Shown: piece after piece, positions 20,594 to 30,841 of the stretch | Layout: every line of letters starts with the position of its first letter | Numbering within the stretch: the first letter of the stretch is position 1 | Assembly (NCBI RefSeq): GCF_000500935.1 | Contig: NC_022998.1 | Coordinates: 248,001 to 312,000, forward strand | Length of the DNA: 64,000 nt | Direction of reading: 5' to 3' | From: Spiroplasma apis B31 | GTDB taxonomy: Bacteria > Bacillota_I > Bacilli_A > Mycoplasmatales > Mycoplasmataceae | Notes under the pieces: generated by a model | Told to the model about the DNA's origin: nothing | Databases searched by the model: none | Seen by the model: only the letters and a program-made list of their open reading frames with translations | Translations under genes and position numbers: made by a program

Positions 20594-20623
20594 CGACAGT
20601 CTTTTAAATTACTGTCGTTTTTT
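20588..20623. terminator. Bidirectional terminator at the right end of the element
   Basis: The 13-bp perfect stem AAAAAACGACAGT / ACTGTCGTTTTTT has a 10-nt loop. It works on both strands and should isolate phage and host transcription. Its inner part includes the subterminal TTAAATTACTG block shared with the left end. Confidence 0.75.
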
Positions 20624-20628
20624 AAATG

Positions 20629-20652
20629 TGTCAAATTTATGGGTTCGCTCTA
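20629..20652 (-). repeat. Right terminal inverted repeat of the phage-transposon
   Basis: The reverse complement starts TAGAGCG and continues AACCCATAAATTTGACA, one mismatch in 24 from the left end at 5736-5759. Confidence 0.85.
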
Positions 20653-20655
20653 GTA
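20653..20655. repeat. Target-site duplication, right copy (GTA)
   Basis: GTA directly outside the right repeat, matching 5733-5735. The following AATAAAG completes the original end of the interrupted PTS gene (GGT AAA TAA). Confidence 0.75.
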
Positions 20656-20670
20656 AATAAAGTTTTAAAT

Positions 20671-20697
20671 AAAATGATTTAATCATTTTATTTTTTA
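20671..20697 (+). terminator. Original terminator of the interrupted PTS gene
   Basis: AAAATGA pairs with TCATTTT, followed by ATTTTTT. It lies 11 bp after the reconstructed PTS stop and is now separated from that gene by the 14.9-kb element. Confidence 0.7.
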
Positions 20698-20709
20698 TAA
20701 GGAGTATTT

Positions 20710-20919
20710 ATGGCATTTATATTTGATGATGATATTAATTATATTTTTACATTTTGTAAAAGCTGTTGAGATTTTTCGAAGTTTATTTTTGAAATACCTT
20801 TAGATTTTGATAAGGAAGAACAACGTGAGGGATTATGTGCAATTTGTAATAATAAACAAAGAATCTCGCTGATAGATCCCAAGGAGTATTATGAAAAACT
20901 TAATGAGGATAATGTTTAA
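20710..20919 (+). CDS. Small protein with two CxxC pairs
   Basis: 69 residues, AAGGAG before the ATG. It carries FCKSCWDF near residue 16 and GLCAICNN near residue 45, so four Cys spaced like a zinc ribbon, in an otherwise acidic protein. No family recognised. It is followed after 2 bp by the membrane-anchored protein at 20922 and is probably co-transcribed with it. Confidence 0.65.
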
Positions 20920-20921
20920 AT

Positions 20922-21596
20922 ATGTTTAATTTATCTAGTCTGAAATGATGAGTGATCCTCATTATAATATTATGTGTTGTAATACTATATTTTGTTATTC
21001 CATGAAAGAAACTAAGTAAAAAGAATAAACAAAAAAATAATTTAATAAATAAACCAAAGAATAAAAAAATAAAGTATAAAAATGATAACTATAAACCTAT
21101 GTTTGGAATTTATAATTGGTTTGGAAAAAAAGAAGCGCTTAGACTGAAATCCTTGATATATGTTGCAGAAGTAAAGGATTGTTGTAAACTTTGTCAACCA
21201 TTCGAAAATCAAGTACTTTCTCTTGAAAAGTATGATAAAAAATATATTACTATGAGTGAAGCAATCTCTAAGGGCTATCATCATGTTGGATGTAAACACA
21301 AAGATATCAATTATTTTCAAGGAGATACTATTATTCCTAAGAAAAAGTACACTACAGAAGAACAAAATAATTATCATAAGATAATTTTACATATGTATAA
21401 ATTAGAAAACGAAATTAGAAATATAAAATATAAAATAGATAATGATAAAAATACAAAAAAAAGAGAATCTCAACTTTTAGAAGCGGAAAATAATTATCTT
21501 AAGTATTGCAAGGAAAACAGTTTGGTAGTTAACAAAAAAAGATTAAATCCCTCTATCAAGGACATAGAAAAATTCACAAATAACTTACAAGAGTAA
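20922..21596 (+). CDS. Membrane-anchored protein with a phage minor-head-like Cys/His motif
   Basis: 224 residues in code 4. One N-terminal membrane segment (about residues 9-27, with three Trp), a basic linker, then a domain with DCCKLCQPFENQVLSL..YITMSEAISKGYHHVGCKHKDINYF. The order D-C-x2-C-x-P-(E/Q)-x2-V..G-x-H-x-x-C-x-H is that of the C-terminal part of phage minor head proteins and some polymorphic toxin domains. A coiled-coil Lys/Glu tail follows. It is host DNA just outside the element. It might be a domesticated phage or toxin-type domain. The motif is seen; the relation is inference. Confidence 0.7.
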
Positions 21597-21655
21597 GTTA
21601 TTTTTTTTATGCTTAGAATAATTTCTAATTAAAATACAAATATTAGTATTTTTTT
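21581..21655 (+). terminator. Two tandem terminators before the arginine operon
   Basis: First hairpin AACTTAC / GTAAGTT with a T run (21587-21610), second AATAC / GTATT with eight T (about 21632-21655). Confidence 0.65.
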
Positions 21656-21726
21656 TATATTTTAGGTTTATTATGTTTATGGGAAGGGAGATAGTTAACC
21701 ATATCAATGACAGGAGTTGAAGGAAT

Positions 21727-22905
21727 ATGAGTAAAATTCAAGTATTTTCCGAAATAAAAAAACTTAACACAGTCTTAGTACATAGACCAGGTAAGGAGTT
21801 AGAAAACTTAACACCGAACACCTTAGAAAGATTATTGTTTGATGACACACCATTCTTAAAAGTTGCTCAAAAAGAGCATGACGAGTTTGTTGCTAAAATG
21901 AAAGCAAATAAGATTCAAGTTTTATATATTGAAAACTTAGTAGCTGAAGCTTTAGACCAAAATCCCAAACTTAAGGACGAGTTCATCGACACTTTCATAA
22001 AAGAAGCTAAGATTGAGGGTAAATGAATTGATAAATATAAAAACTATATATGCCAAATGAGCAATATAGATATGGTTAACGAGATGATTGCAGGTACTCT
22101 AAAAATTGATTTAGAACCAACAGATAAAAGCGATTATCCATTTATTTCCGACCCACTACCAAACGTACTATTTCAAAGGGACCCATTTGCATCTGTTGGT
22201 AATGGTGTTGTTTTGAACAGAATGTGAAGCGAAACAAGGAATAGAGAAACAATATTTCCGCAATTTGTGTTTAAAAATCACAAAGATTATGCCGATAAAG
22301 TTCCTTTATTTTACGAAAGACAAAATGAGTTTAGTATAGAAGGTGGAGACGTCCTTGTTTTAAATGAAGAATCATTGATCATTGGTGTTTCCCAAAGAAC
22401 TTCAATGGAAGCAATTGAATTACTTTCTAAAAAATTATTTAAAGAAGGATCATATAAAAAAATATTAGTTTTAGAACTACCAAAATCAAGAAGTTTTATG
22501 CATCTTGACACTGTTTTTACAAATGTTGATTATGACAAATTTATTGTTCACCCAATCATTTTTGATGACCCAGGAGCTTTCAAAATTTATGAAGTTACTG
22601 AATGCGGAACAAAAACTGTCTCAAAATCTCTTATTGAGGTTCTTGAGGAACTTATCGGTAAACCACCAATTTTAATTAAATGTGGTGGTGATAACCCGGT
22701 TGCAGCTGATAGAGAACAATGAAACGATGGTACAAATGTTCTAACAATTGCACCAGGAAAGGTAATTGCTTATGACAGAAACTGGGTAACAATAAATCTA
22801 CTCGAAAAAGCAGGAGTAGAAGTTATTTTAATACCAAGTAGCGAACTTTCTCGTGGTAGAGGTGGGCCAAGATGTATGACAATGCCACTTCATAGAGATA
22901 AATAA
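21727..22905 (+). CDS. arcA: Arginine deiminase
   Basis: 392 residues. It hydrolyses arginine to citrulline and ammonia. The guanidine-modifying fold is clear: [29 protein letters not shown] with the catalytic Asp/Glu region, the HLDTVFT His, and the nucleophilic Cys in [11 protein letters not shown] near the end. Slightly shorter than the usual 405-410. It is the first gene of an arcA-argF-antiporter-arcC operon (gaps 13, 44 and 10 bp) that yields one ATP per arginine. AAGGA lies before the ATG; two terminators separate it from the upstream genes. Confidence 0.96.
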
Positions 22906-22918
22906 GGAAGGATATATA

Positions 22919-23911
22919 ATGCTTAATTTAAAAGGAAAGAGTTTAATAACACTTTTAGATTTTTCTCCAAGAGAGATTGAATACCTTTTGGATCTTGCAA
23001 GAGATTTAAAAAGAGCGAAATACGCTGGGAATGAAATACCTAAGTTAACAGGAAAAAATGTGGTCTTACTATTTCAAAAAGATAGTACGAGAACTAGGTG
23101 TGCATTCGAAGTTGCTGCATTGGACCAAGGAGCTCATGTAACTTATTTAGGTAGTGCTGGTTCACAAATGGGTAAAAAGGAGTCAATTCAAGATACAGCT
23201 AGAGTGTTAGGAAGAATGTATGATGCCATTGAATTTAGAGGGTTTAAAAACAGTGATGTAGAAGCACTGAGAGATTATTCTGGTGTACCTGTTTTCAATG
23301 GTTTAACAGATAAGTATCATCCAACACAAATTTTAGCTGATTTTATGACTATCATTGAAAAATTTGGTACCCTAAAAGGTAAAAAACTTGTTTTTTGCGG
23401 GGATGCAAGAAATAACGTAGCTAACTCACTAATGATTGGTTGCGCTAAAATGGGTATGCACTTTGTTGCAGCGGCACCTAAGGAATTGTGACCAGACAAA
23501 GAGCTTGTTAAACGCTGTCAAGAGATATGTGTAGAGACAGGTGCTAAAATCGAGTTTGAAGCTGACCCAATGAAAGCTGTCGATAAAGCAGATGTTTTTT
23601 ATACTGATGTGTGAGTCTCTATGGGTGAACCCGATGAGGTTTGAGAAGAGAGAATTAAATTGTTGAGCCCATATCAAGTTAAAAGCGAGATGTTTAAAAA
23701 TACAAATAAAGATGCTATATTCTTACATTGTCTTCCTGCATTTCACGATCTGAACACAGAAATTGGTCAAAAAGTTTTTGATAAGTTTGGTCTTACCGAG
23801 ATGGAAGTAACAAATGAAGTATTTGAATCAAAAAGATCATTAGTTTTCGAAGAGGCAGAGAATAGAATTCATTCTATTAAAGCCATAATGGTAGCTATGA
23901 TTGGCTTATAG
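22919..23911 (+). CDS. arcB: Ornithine carbamoyltransferase, catabolic
   Basis: 330 residues. It has the carbamoyl-phosphate loop [10 protein letters not shown], the ornithine-binding HPTQ and the HCLPAFHD motif. It phosphorolyses citrulline to ornithine and carbamoyl phosphate. AAGGA precedes the ATG. Three TGA Trp codons interrupt it in the standard code. The position between arcA and the antiporter marks it as the catabolic enzyme. Confidence 0.96.
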
Positions 23912-23955
23912 ATAATAAACCTTCAAAAAATTAAGGGTTTATTAAGAGGTTAAAT

Positions 23956-25449
23956 ATGGACGAAATTAATACCAAAAAAAGAAAACGAAAGTTCAGGATG
24001 CCCACTGCATTTACTATATTATTTTTTATAATATTGTTTATAGTAGTTCTTTCTTGAATATTAGGGGGTGCCGGACTTTCATATGATAAGGTACTTGAAA
24101 ATGGAGATGTTGAAAAAACTAAACTGGTAGCAGTTGGGGTTTTAGATGTCTTTTATTCAGTGATGAAAGGTTTTGTAAACAAAGCCGAAGTAATAATATT
24201 CATATTAGCATTAGGTGGTTTTATTCTTGTCTTAATGGAATCAAAAGCATTAGATGCATTCACACAAAGTTTAGCTAAAAAGTTTAGTAAAAACTCAATT
24301 TGGTTGATTCCAATACTAATGACTTTCTTTAGTTTTTGTGGGTCTACTTATGGAATGGCAGAAGAGTCTTTAGGATTTTATATGATACTAATACCTTTAA
24401 TGTTATCAACTGGATTTGATAAATTTACGGGATTAATGATAGTACTTTTTGGAGCTGGAACAGGAGTTTTAGCTTCTACAGTTAACCCGTTTGTTATTGC
24501 ATTGGCAGAATCATCAGGTAATTTAAAATCAGGAGATGGTATGGCATTTCGTTGAATCTCTTGAATAGTATTTACAGCTGTTGGTGTTGGTTATGTAATG
24601 TGATATGCTAGCAGAGTTAAAAAAAATCCACAAAAGTCAGTGACTTTTTCAACTTATGAAGGGGACAAAGTTTTTTTCCTAGGAGAAAAACAAGAAGAAG
24701 TTCCATTTAACTGAAAAAGAATCCTTTCCCTGGTTGTATTTGCTATAACATTTATACTTATGGTTCTTTATCTTGTAGGATGGGACAGTCTTATAAAAGG
24801 TGCTGATGCTAAAGGTGCGGGGGATTGAATGAATAAACATATTCCTTGATTAACCGCATTAATACCTGGATTTGGTTCGGGTTATTTAGTTGAGGTTGCA
24901 ACTTTCTTCTTAATTGCGGCATTATTTATAGGATTTCTAAATTGAAGAGGTGAAAAAGACTTTGTAGAAAGATACATTGACGGAACAAAAGACCTTTTAG
25001 GTGTTTGTTTGATCATAGCAACTGCTGCTGGTGTTGGTGTAATTTTAGAAGCTACTCAAATGAATGGTTTCATAATTAAAACTTTAAGTGATGGTATGGG
25101 TGGAATGAATAAATCAGGATTTGTTATTGTTTCCTTCTTAATTTTCCTGCCACTTTCATTCTTAATTCCGTCAACTTCCGGATTTGCAGCAGCAATCTTT
25201 CCAATATGAGGTCCTTTAGCAACAAGTGTTGGAGCAGGTTCTGGATCAATTCTAGCATTTTCATTTGCTAGTGGGGTTCTTAATCTATTTACTCCGACTT
25301 CCGGAGTTGTTATGGGGTCTCTTGGTATAGCTAGAATAGATTATGGTAAGTTCATAAAAGGTTCTTGAATATATATTGCACTAACAGCTGGTTTATCAAT
25401 AATAATGTTAGGTTTGGGGTCATTGCTTCCTGCCGGAACAATATTCTAA
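23956..25449 (+). CDS. Arginine/ornithine antiporter, YfcC/ArcD2 type
   Basis: 497 residues, about 12 membrane segments after a basic N-terminus (KKRKRKFRMPTAFT). The pattern LSWILGGAGLSYD, then AEESLGFY and FLIPSTSGFAAAIFPIWGPL, is that of the YfcC family (DUF/anaerobic C4-dicarboxylate carrier-like), which replaces classic ArcD in many arginine operons. It would swap external arginine for internal ornithine. The context is decisive; family from sequence pattern. Confidence 0.85.
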
Positions 25450-25459
25450 AGGGGTAATT

Positions 25460-26389
25460 ATGCAAAAAATAGTTGTAGCAGTTGGTGGTAATGCCTTAGG
25501 CAATAGCCCACAAGAACAAAAAGAAATAGTGAAACTTACAGCAAAAAATATAGTAAATATGTATGAAAAAGGAAATAAAATAGTGATAGTTCATGGTAAT
25601 GGTCCACAGGTTGGAATGATAAATTTAGCCTTTGATTCTGCTCATAAAGTTTTGGATTCATCTCCTATGGTTGATTTTCCAGAATGTGGTAGTATGAGTC
25701 AAGGTTATATTGGTTATCATCTACAGAACGCAATCGTAAATGAATTGAAAATTAGAAAGTTAAAAGGAGAAGTTGCAACAATAATAACCCAGACAGTAGT
25801 CGATAAAAAAGATGTTGCATTTGACTACCCAAGTAAACCAATAGGAAATTTTTACTCAGAAAGCGAAGCCGCACATTTACAAGTTGAAAACAAATGAACA
25901 ATGAAAGAAGATGCTGGTAGAGGATGACGTAGGGTTGTACCGTCACCAAAACCAATTGACATATTGGAAAAAACTTGTATATCCAATTTTTTAGATAATA
26001 ATATTATTACCATTGCTGCTGGAGGTGGTGGGATACCTGTAATTGAGCAAGATGATCGATATCTTGGTATTCCTGCTGTTATTGATAAAGACTTTGCGGC
26101 TGCCAAAATAGCTGAAATAATAGATGCTGATAAGTTAATTATTCTAACAGCTGTTGATAATGTGATGATTAATTTCGGAAAAGAAGACCAAGAAGTATTA
26201 TTCAAGACACCGTTGGCAATAGCAAAAGACTTAGTTGAACAAAAACACTTCGCTGCTGGTAGTATGCTACCAAAAGTTGAGGCAGCATTATCTTTTGTTG
26301 AAAGAACAAAAAAAGATGCTATTATTGGGTCACTTGAAAAGGCGAACCAAGTTATCGAAGGAACTAGTGGAACAACATTCACTATATAA
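25460..26389 (+). CDS. arcC: Carbamate kinase
   Basis: 309 residues. The amino-acid kinase fold shows VAVGGNALG at the start, IVHGNGPQVG, and ITIAAGGGGIPVIEQDD in the middle, with DKDFAAAKIAEIIDAD. It makes ATP from carbamoyl phosphate and ADP, the energy-yielding step of the pathway. Last gene of the operon; a strong terminator follows at once. Confidence 0.96.
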
Positions 26390-26417
26390 AAAAATAGACA
26401 CAAGCGTGTCTATTTTT
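26390..26417 (+). terminator. Terminator of the arginine operon
   Basis: 12-bp perfect stem AAAAATAGACAC / GTGTCTATTTTT with a 4-nt loop. Confidence 0.9.
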
Positions 26418-26549
26418 ATTACTATTTAAGATTAAAGATAAATTATATTTAATTAAGTCAATAAAACAGGCAATTTAATAAGGTATAATTTACTGTGTAT
26501 CCAAAGTGAATTTAGTGTAAAAATATATACTGAGAAGGGAAGATAAACT

Positions 26550-28211
26550 ATGAGCATTATTGTAAAAGAAATTGAAAGTATTTTCAAAGATATCATAAGT
26601 AATAATAATCTTGAGGGAGAAGTTTTAATTGAAAGACCAAGAGAAGGAAGTAACGGAGATTTTTCATCTAATTTTGCAATGATTAACTCAAAGTTAAACA
26701 ACTCAAACCCAATAGAATTAGCTAATAAAATTACCACTGAATTATCTAAAAATAAAATATTTGATAAAGTTGAAGTCGCTGGCCCAGGATTTATCAATAT
26801 GACTATTAATGAAAAAATTACATTTAAGGTTTTAAATGCCATAAATAAAGAAAAAGAAGCTTTTGGTTCTTCTGAAAGAAAAAATTTCAAGTACAACTTA
26901 GAATTAGTTTCTGCAAACCCGACAGGATATTTACATGTTGGTCATGCAAGAAATGGTGCAATAGGAGACTCAGTTGCACGAATATTAAGATTTGCTGGTT
27001 ATGATGTTGAAACAGAATACTATACAAATGATGCGGGGAATCAAATAAATGTGTCTGCAGTAACATTGTTTTACCACTATAAATTGTTGTTAGGACAAAA
27101 TATTGAAAAACCAGAAGAGATGTATGGTGGGGATATGTATATCGAAGTAGCAAAAGCTTTTTTAGAAAAGCACGGAGATAAATTTAAAGATTTAACTTTC
27201 AAGGATAATAAGATTTCTGATCCTGAAACACATGAGTTATTTAAAAAAGAATCGATCGAAATTTTTATGCGTGAAATTAAAAAACAACTTATTCAGTTTG
27301 GTGTAGAAATTCAATTGTATACGAGTGAAGCTGAAATGTACTCAAGTAATGGAATTGAACATGTTCTAAGTATATACAAAGAAAAAGGAAAGACTTATGA
27401 ACTTGACGGAGCTTTATGATTAAAAACCACTGAGTATGGCGATGATAAAGATAGAGTTTTAGTCAAATCTAATGGTGACTACACATATATAACACCTGAT
27501 CTTGCATGTCATCAAGTAAGAATAGAAAGATCGGGTGCTGATAAGTACGTTAACTTTTGGGGTGGTGACCATCATGGTTATATTTCAAGAATGAATGCTG
27601 GTCTATCACTTTTAGGAAACAAAAAAGACATATTAAGCATCGATATGATCCAAATGGTTAGATTGATGAAAGATGGTCAGGAATACAAAATGTCTAAAAG
27701 AAAAGGGACAGCGGTTTGGCTAATAGATCTGATTGAAATGGTTGGTAAAGATGCAGTAAGATATATGTTGCTTTCTAAAACACCTTCAAGTCATATGGAT
27801 TTTGACCTAGATGTTGCTGTTCAAAAAAATGCTACTAACCCTGTATATTATGCACAGTATGCAACAGCAAGATGTAACAAAATAATTACTAAGGCAGCTG
27901 ATATGGGTCTGGATATCAATGAATTAGACACTGAACTTGAAATAAATGATAAAGAAAAACAGTTGATAATTTTAATGGATTCTTTCAATAGAATTGTCGA
28001 ATACTCTGCTTCTTCAAGATTACCCAATATAATATGTGAGTTTATTCAAAATTTATCAAAAAAATTCCACTCATATTATGGAGATACTAAGATTTTTGAT
28101 GAGAATAATCTTGCTCTATCTAAGCAAAAAGTATTTTTAATAAAATGTATTTTACAAGTCTTGAGCAATGCATTTAATTTAATTGGTATAGAAGTTATCA
28201 AAGAAATGTAG
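26550..28211 (+). CDS. argS: Arginyl-tRNA synthetase
   Basis: 553 residues, normal length. The HIGH motif appears as HVGHARNG after NPTGYL, and the KMSKS loop as YKMSKRKG; the C-terminal anticodon-binding helical domain is present. The arginine operon just upstream ends with its own terminator, so this is a separate unit. A TGA Trp at 27417 splits it in the standard code. AAGGGAAG lies before the ATG. Confidence 0.96.
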
Positions 28212-28242
28212 TTTAAAAAAACCTGTAATAACTATTTAAAAT

Positions 28243-28280
28243 AAAAAATACAAGATTTAATTGTCAATCTTGTATTTTTT
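28243..28280 (+). terminator. Terminator after argS
   Basis: 15-bp perfect stem AAAAAATACAAGATT / AATCTTGTATTTTTT with an 8-nt loop. Confidence 0.9.
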
Positions 28281-28500
28281 ATTGTTCTATTGTTTAAATT
28301 AGCACAGTAAATTTTATATGACTAATTAATATACTATTTCTTACACTTTATTCACTAAAAAAATGATTTATTGCTGTATTTCAACTTAAAGATAATCTAT
28401 AAAGATTTGTAACTTTTTTATAATCTACAAAATTTTTTAAATTTAATATAAATATTTTAATAATATATCTAAAAATGTATTATAATTATTTTGGTTTAAA
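28281..28500. other. AT-rich intergenic region before the infC leader
   Basis: No coding frame of note. It probably holds the promoter for the infC operon; several TATAAT-like stretches occur near 28430-28490, but I cannot choose one. Confidence 0.4.
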
Positions 28501-28618
28501 AGAAGAAGCACGCAGCTCACCGTCACTTTCAGGAAGCGGTAAAACTTATTTATTATTTTAAGTGAAGAAATAAATAATTTATAGTGTGCTCCTAATCTTT
28601 TAAGGCACACTTTTTTTT
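28501..28618 (+). promoter_or_regulatory. L20/infC leader with attenuator
   Basis: The 5' untranslated region of infC-rpmI-rplT. It has a GC-richer block (AAGCACGCAGCTCACCGTCA) and ends in a terminator hairpin AGTGTGC / GCACACT followed by eight T (28583-28618), just before the infC SD. This is the layout of L20-controlled leaders in low-GC bacteria, where L20 binding favours termination. Confidence 0.7.
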
Positions 28619-28627
28619 GGAGGAAGA

Positions 28628-29158
28628 ATGGCAGACAATAGAAATGTGAAAACAGAATTTGTAAATCGTGAAATTAGAGCGAAACAAATTCTTATTATAA
28701 ATGAAGATGGTTCAAGGGTTGGACCTATTAATAAGTTTGAGGCTTTGAAAATCGCTGAAGAAAAAGGACTTGATCTACTTCAAGTTGGTAATCAAGATAA
28801 TGTAACAGCAATTGCTAAAATATTAGATTACGGTAAATTCAAATATGAACAAAAAAGAAAAACTAGAGAAAATAAAAAAAATCAAGTTAAAGTCGAAAAT
28901 AAAGAAATTAGATTAACAGTTGGTATAGGTGATCATGATATTGACACCAAGGCCAGAAAAGCAAGAGAATTTTTACTAGCTGGTGACAGAGTAAAAATCT
29001 CACTCAAATTTAAGGGAAGAGAAATCGCATACCAAGATTTTGGTAAAGAAACCCTAAAGAAATTTTTTTCAAAAATAGAAGACATCGCAAAAATCGAAAG
29101 AGAGCCGAAACTAAATATTCGTTTCTTAGATATGTATGTAGTGCCTAAAAAAGGTTAA
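28628..29158 (+). CDS. infC: Translation initiation factor IF-3
   Basis: 176 residues with the IF3 N-domain ([24 protein letters not shown]) and C-domain ([34 protein letters not shown]). It binds the 30S subunit and checks start-codon pairing. GGAGG is 5 nt before the ATG, directly after the attenuator T run. Unlike many bacteria it uses ATG rather than ATT. Confidence 0.96.
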   Translation: MADNRNVKTEFVNREIRAKQILIINEDGSRVGPINKFEALKIAEEKGLDLLQVGNQDNVTAIAKILDYGKFKYEQKRKTRENKKNQVKVENKEIRLTVGIGDHDIDTKARKAREFLLAGDRVKISLKFKGREIAYQDFGKETLKKFFSKIEDIAKIEREPKLNIRFLDMYVVPKKG

Positions 29159-29177
29159 ATATAGGAGGGAAATAGTT

Positions 29178-29372
29178 ATGCCTAAAATGAAAACAAAAAG
29201 CTCTTTGGCTAAAAGAGTAAAGAAAACAGCAAGTGGAAAGCTTAAAAGAGGTCAAGCTTATAGATCTCACTTAGCACAAAATAAAACAACAAAACAAAAA
29301 AGACATCTTAAAAAAGCTCAATTTGTTTCAGCAGGAGACATGAAACGTCTAAAAGGACTATTACAAAACTAA
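29178..29372 (+). CDS. rpmI: Ribosomal protein bL35
   Basis: 64 residues, strongly basic, with [30 protein letters not shown] as expected for L35 (start MPKMKT). GGAGGGA precedes the ATG. Standard infC-rpmI-rplT order. Confidence 0.95.
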   Translation: MPKMKTKSSLAKRVKKTASGKLKRGQAYRSHLAQNKTTKQKRHLKKAQFVSAGDMKRLKGLLQN

Positions 29373-29389
29373 AAGGTAGGTAAGAAAAT

Positions 29390-29755
29390 ATGGCAAGAAT
29401 TAAATTTGGAAAAGTAACTAGAGCTAGAAGAAAACGTTGAATCAAAAGAGCTAAAGGTTACTATGGTACAAAAAAAGCAAATTATAAGAAAGCACACGAA
29501 CAAGTAGTTCGTTCAATGCATTATGCGTTCGTTGGACGTAAACTAAGAAAACGTGATTTCAGAAAATTATGAATTATACGTATTAATGCTGCTGTTAGAC
29601 CATTAGGATTAAGTTACTCAAAATTCATTAATGGACTAAAATTGGCAGGTATCGACATGAATAGAAAAATGTTATCAGAATTAGCTATTCACGAACCAAA
29701 ACAGTTTGAACTTATTGTTGACGCTTCAAAAAAAGCTTTAAACGAAAAAAAATAG
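29390..29755 (+). CDS. rplT: Ribosomal protein bL20
   Basis: 121 residues: [20 protein letters not shown] at the start and [17 protein letters not shown] later, full L20. Two TGA Trp codons hide it in the standard code. It is the likely feedback regulator acting on the leader at 28501. Confidence 0.95.
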
Positions 29756-29762
29756 TTGTTTT

Positions 29763-29788
29763 AAAAGCCTTTTTACAAGGCTTTTTAT
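29763..29788 (+). terminator. Terminator after rplT
   Basis: AAAAGCCTT / AAGGCTTTT stem with a T run. Confidence 0.85.
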
Positions 29789-29809
29789 TTTATAGAAAAG
29801 AGGTAAATT

Positions 29810-30154
29810 ATGGCCACCTTAAAGGAAGATCACACAATTGAATTCACTAAAGAAGATATTGAGAGTGCTTGAAATAACGCACCGAAATTAATAAATAAAG
29901 ATGAAAACGAAATGAGATTATGTTTTATATGTAAATTTCATATGATTAAAGAGAACTTCAACAATACTGAATACGGATACTTCGGATGAATCATTGAACT
30001 TGTTGACCTTAAAAAGATGTCGCTAGAACAAAAAAACTTTATTGCAATTCATCCATTTTGTAGAGATTATCGTCCTAAACAAAATTGTTCGAAAATATTA
30101 AAGAAAGTTAATTATTTGTTATGAAAGTTCAACGAAGAAGAATATGAGAGTTAA
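29810..30154 (+). CDS. Hypothetical protein of 114 residues
   Basis: AGAGG before the ATG. Acidic N-terminus, then RLCFICKFHMIKENF and HPFCRDYRPKQNCSKIL, giving four Cys and two His that could bind a metal. Trp from TGA at three places. It lies between rplT and a small Cys-containing gene. No family recognised. Confidence 0.65.
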
Positions 30155-30201
30155 TCATTTTCAACTATTTTATAATATTATAGTTAAGAGGAGAGTAAGT
30201 T

Positions 30202-30456
30202 ATGGCTAAAGATTTAAATAATGTAGTTAAAATCACATCAGTTGATAAAGGAGATTTTTCACCTATTTTAAATGCCCTTGATAGTGGTAAAACTATTTTA
30301 TTAGCGGTAAAAAAAGGTGAACTAACTTCAAGCTCATTAGAAAATGGACGTATAGAACTTTTAAACGCTTATTGCGAATTTAAAGAAACATCAGAAATTT
30401 GCGGAATCTGTGGATGTGGTGAGACAGCAGATACGTTGATATATATTTGAAGATAA
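30202..30456 (+). CDS. Small hypothetical protein with C-terminal CGICGCG motif
   Basis: 84 residues after reading TGA at 30448 as Trp; GGAGAG before the ATG. The C-terminus has ICGICGCGETADTLIYIWR, a dense Cys/Gly cluster that may hold metal. The first part (SVDKGDFSPILNALDSGKTILLAVKKGEL) is alpha/beta-like. Function unknown. Confidence 0.65.
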
Positions 30457-30841
30457 AAAATCCGCAAGTGTTTATATAAGCAAGAAAACCTCGATAAAGT
30501 TTCGCTCATACTAATTAAATTTTAATTTATGTGCTTTGATATGTGTACAATTATTTCATTGTACAAGAACAAAAGTATAGAGCATCTTATAAATGATAAT
30601 AGCTTTTACAAAGTATTTTTGTATCATAAATATAATTCGTGAAATACATAGATAAGTTTCTTGTTATTTATTGTATTTGTTTTTGCATTATACTTTTTAA
30701 GTTTATTTTAAAATACTTTGTTTTTTTGACCTTATTCATTTTAGAAAAAATCATTTGAACTTATTCAAATGATTTTTTTAAACTTATTGTTATCATTTTT
30801 ATTATAAAATAATTTTAGAGAACTTAGAATGGAATCTACTT
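30457..30841. other. Intergenic region with two hairpins
   Basis: No coding frame seen. It contains a perfect hairpin TGTACAAT / ATTGTACA at 30544-30565, an AT-rich stretch, and a 15-bp perfect terminator stem AAAAAATCATTTGAA / TTCAAATGATTTTTT at 30745-30778. The promoter of the helicase-nuclease gene probably follows that. Confidence 0.5.

Larger units (their letters stand above)
5736..20652. mobile_element. Phage-like transposon of 14,917 bp bounded by IS3-type inverted repeats
   Basis: All 14 protein genes run leftward: a putative replication/recombination set (19688-20482, RuvC-like, SSB-like), scaffold-like and capsid genes, unknown virion-type proteins, two membrane proteins, portal-like, a 668-aa protein, a lipoprotein, a structured RNA, terminase and an IS3-type transposase. 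It has inverted repeats at both tips and a 3-bp target duplication, and the interrupted gene can be rebuilt exactly. No tyrosine/serine integrase, DNA polymerase, repressor or endolysin was seen. All frames appear open in code 4, so it may be intact. The alternative is a phage that landed inside an existing IS element, but then phage attachment repeats and a complete IS upstream end next to the transposase would be expected; neither is seen. Confidence 0.85.

Noticed and set aside
5736-20652. Conventional prophage with direct attL/attR repeats
   Set aside because: The only shared border sequence is inverted (24 bp) with a 3-bp direct repeat, and there is no integrase; the borders fit transposition instead.
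25852-26403. Minus-strand frame of 183 codons inside arcC
   Set aside because: Antisense shadow of carbamate kinase with all motifs on the plus strand.
26453-27153. Minus-strand frames opposite argS
   Set aside because: The plus strand carries the complete synthetase; these are shadows.
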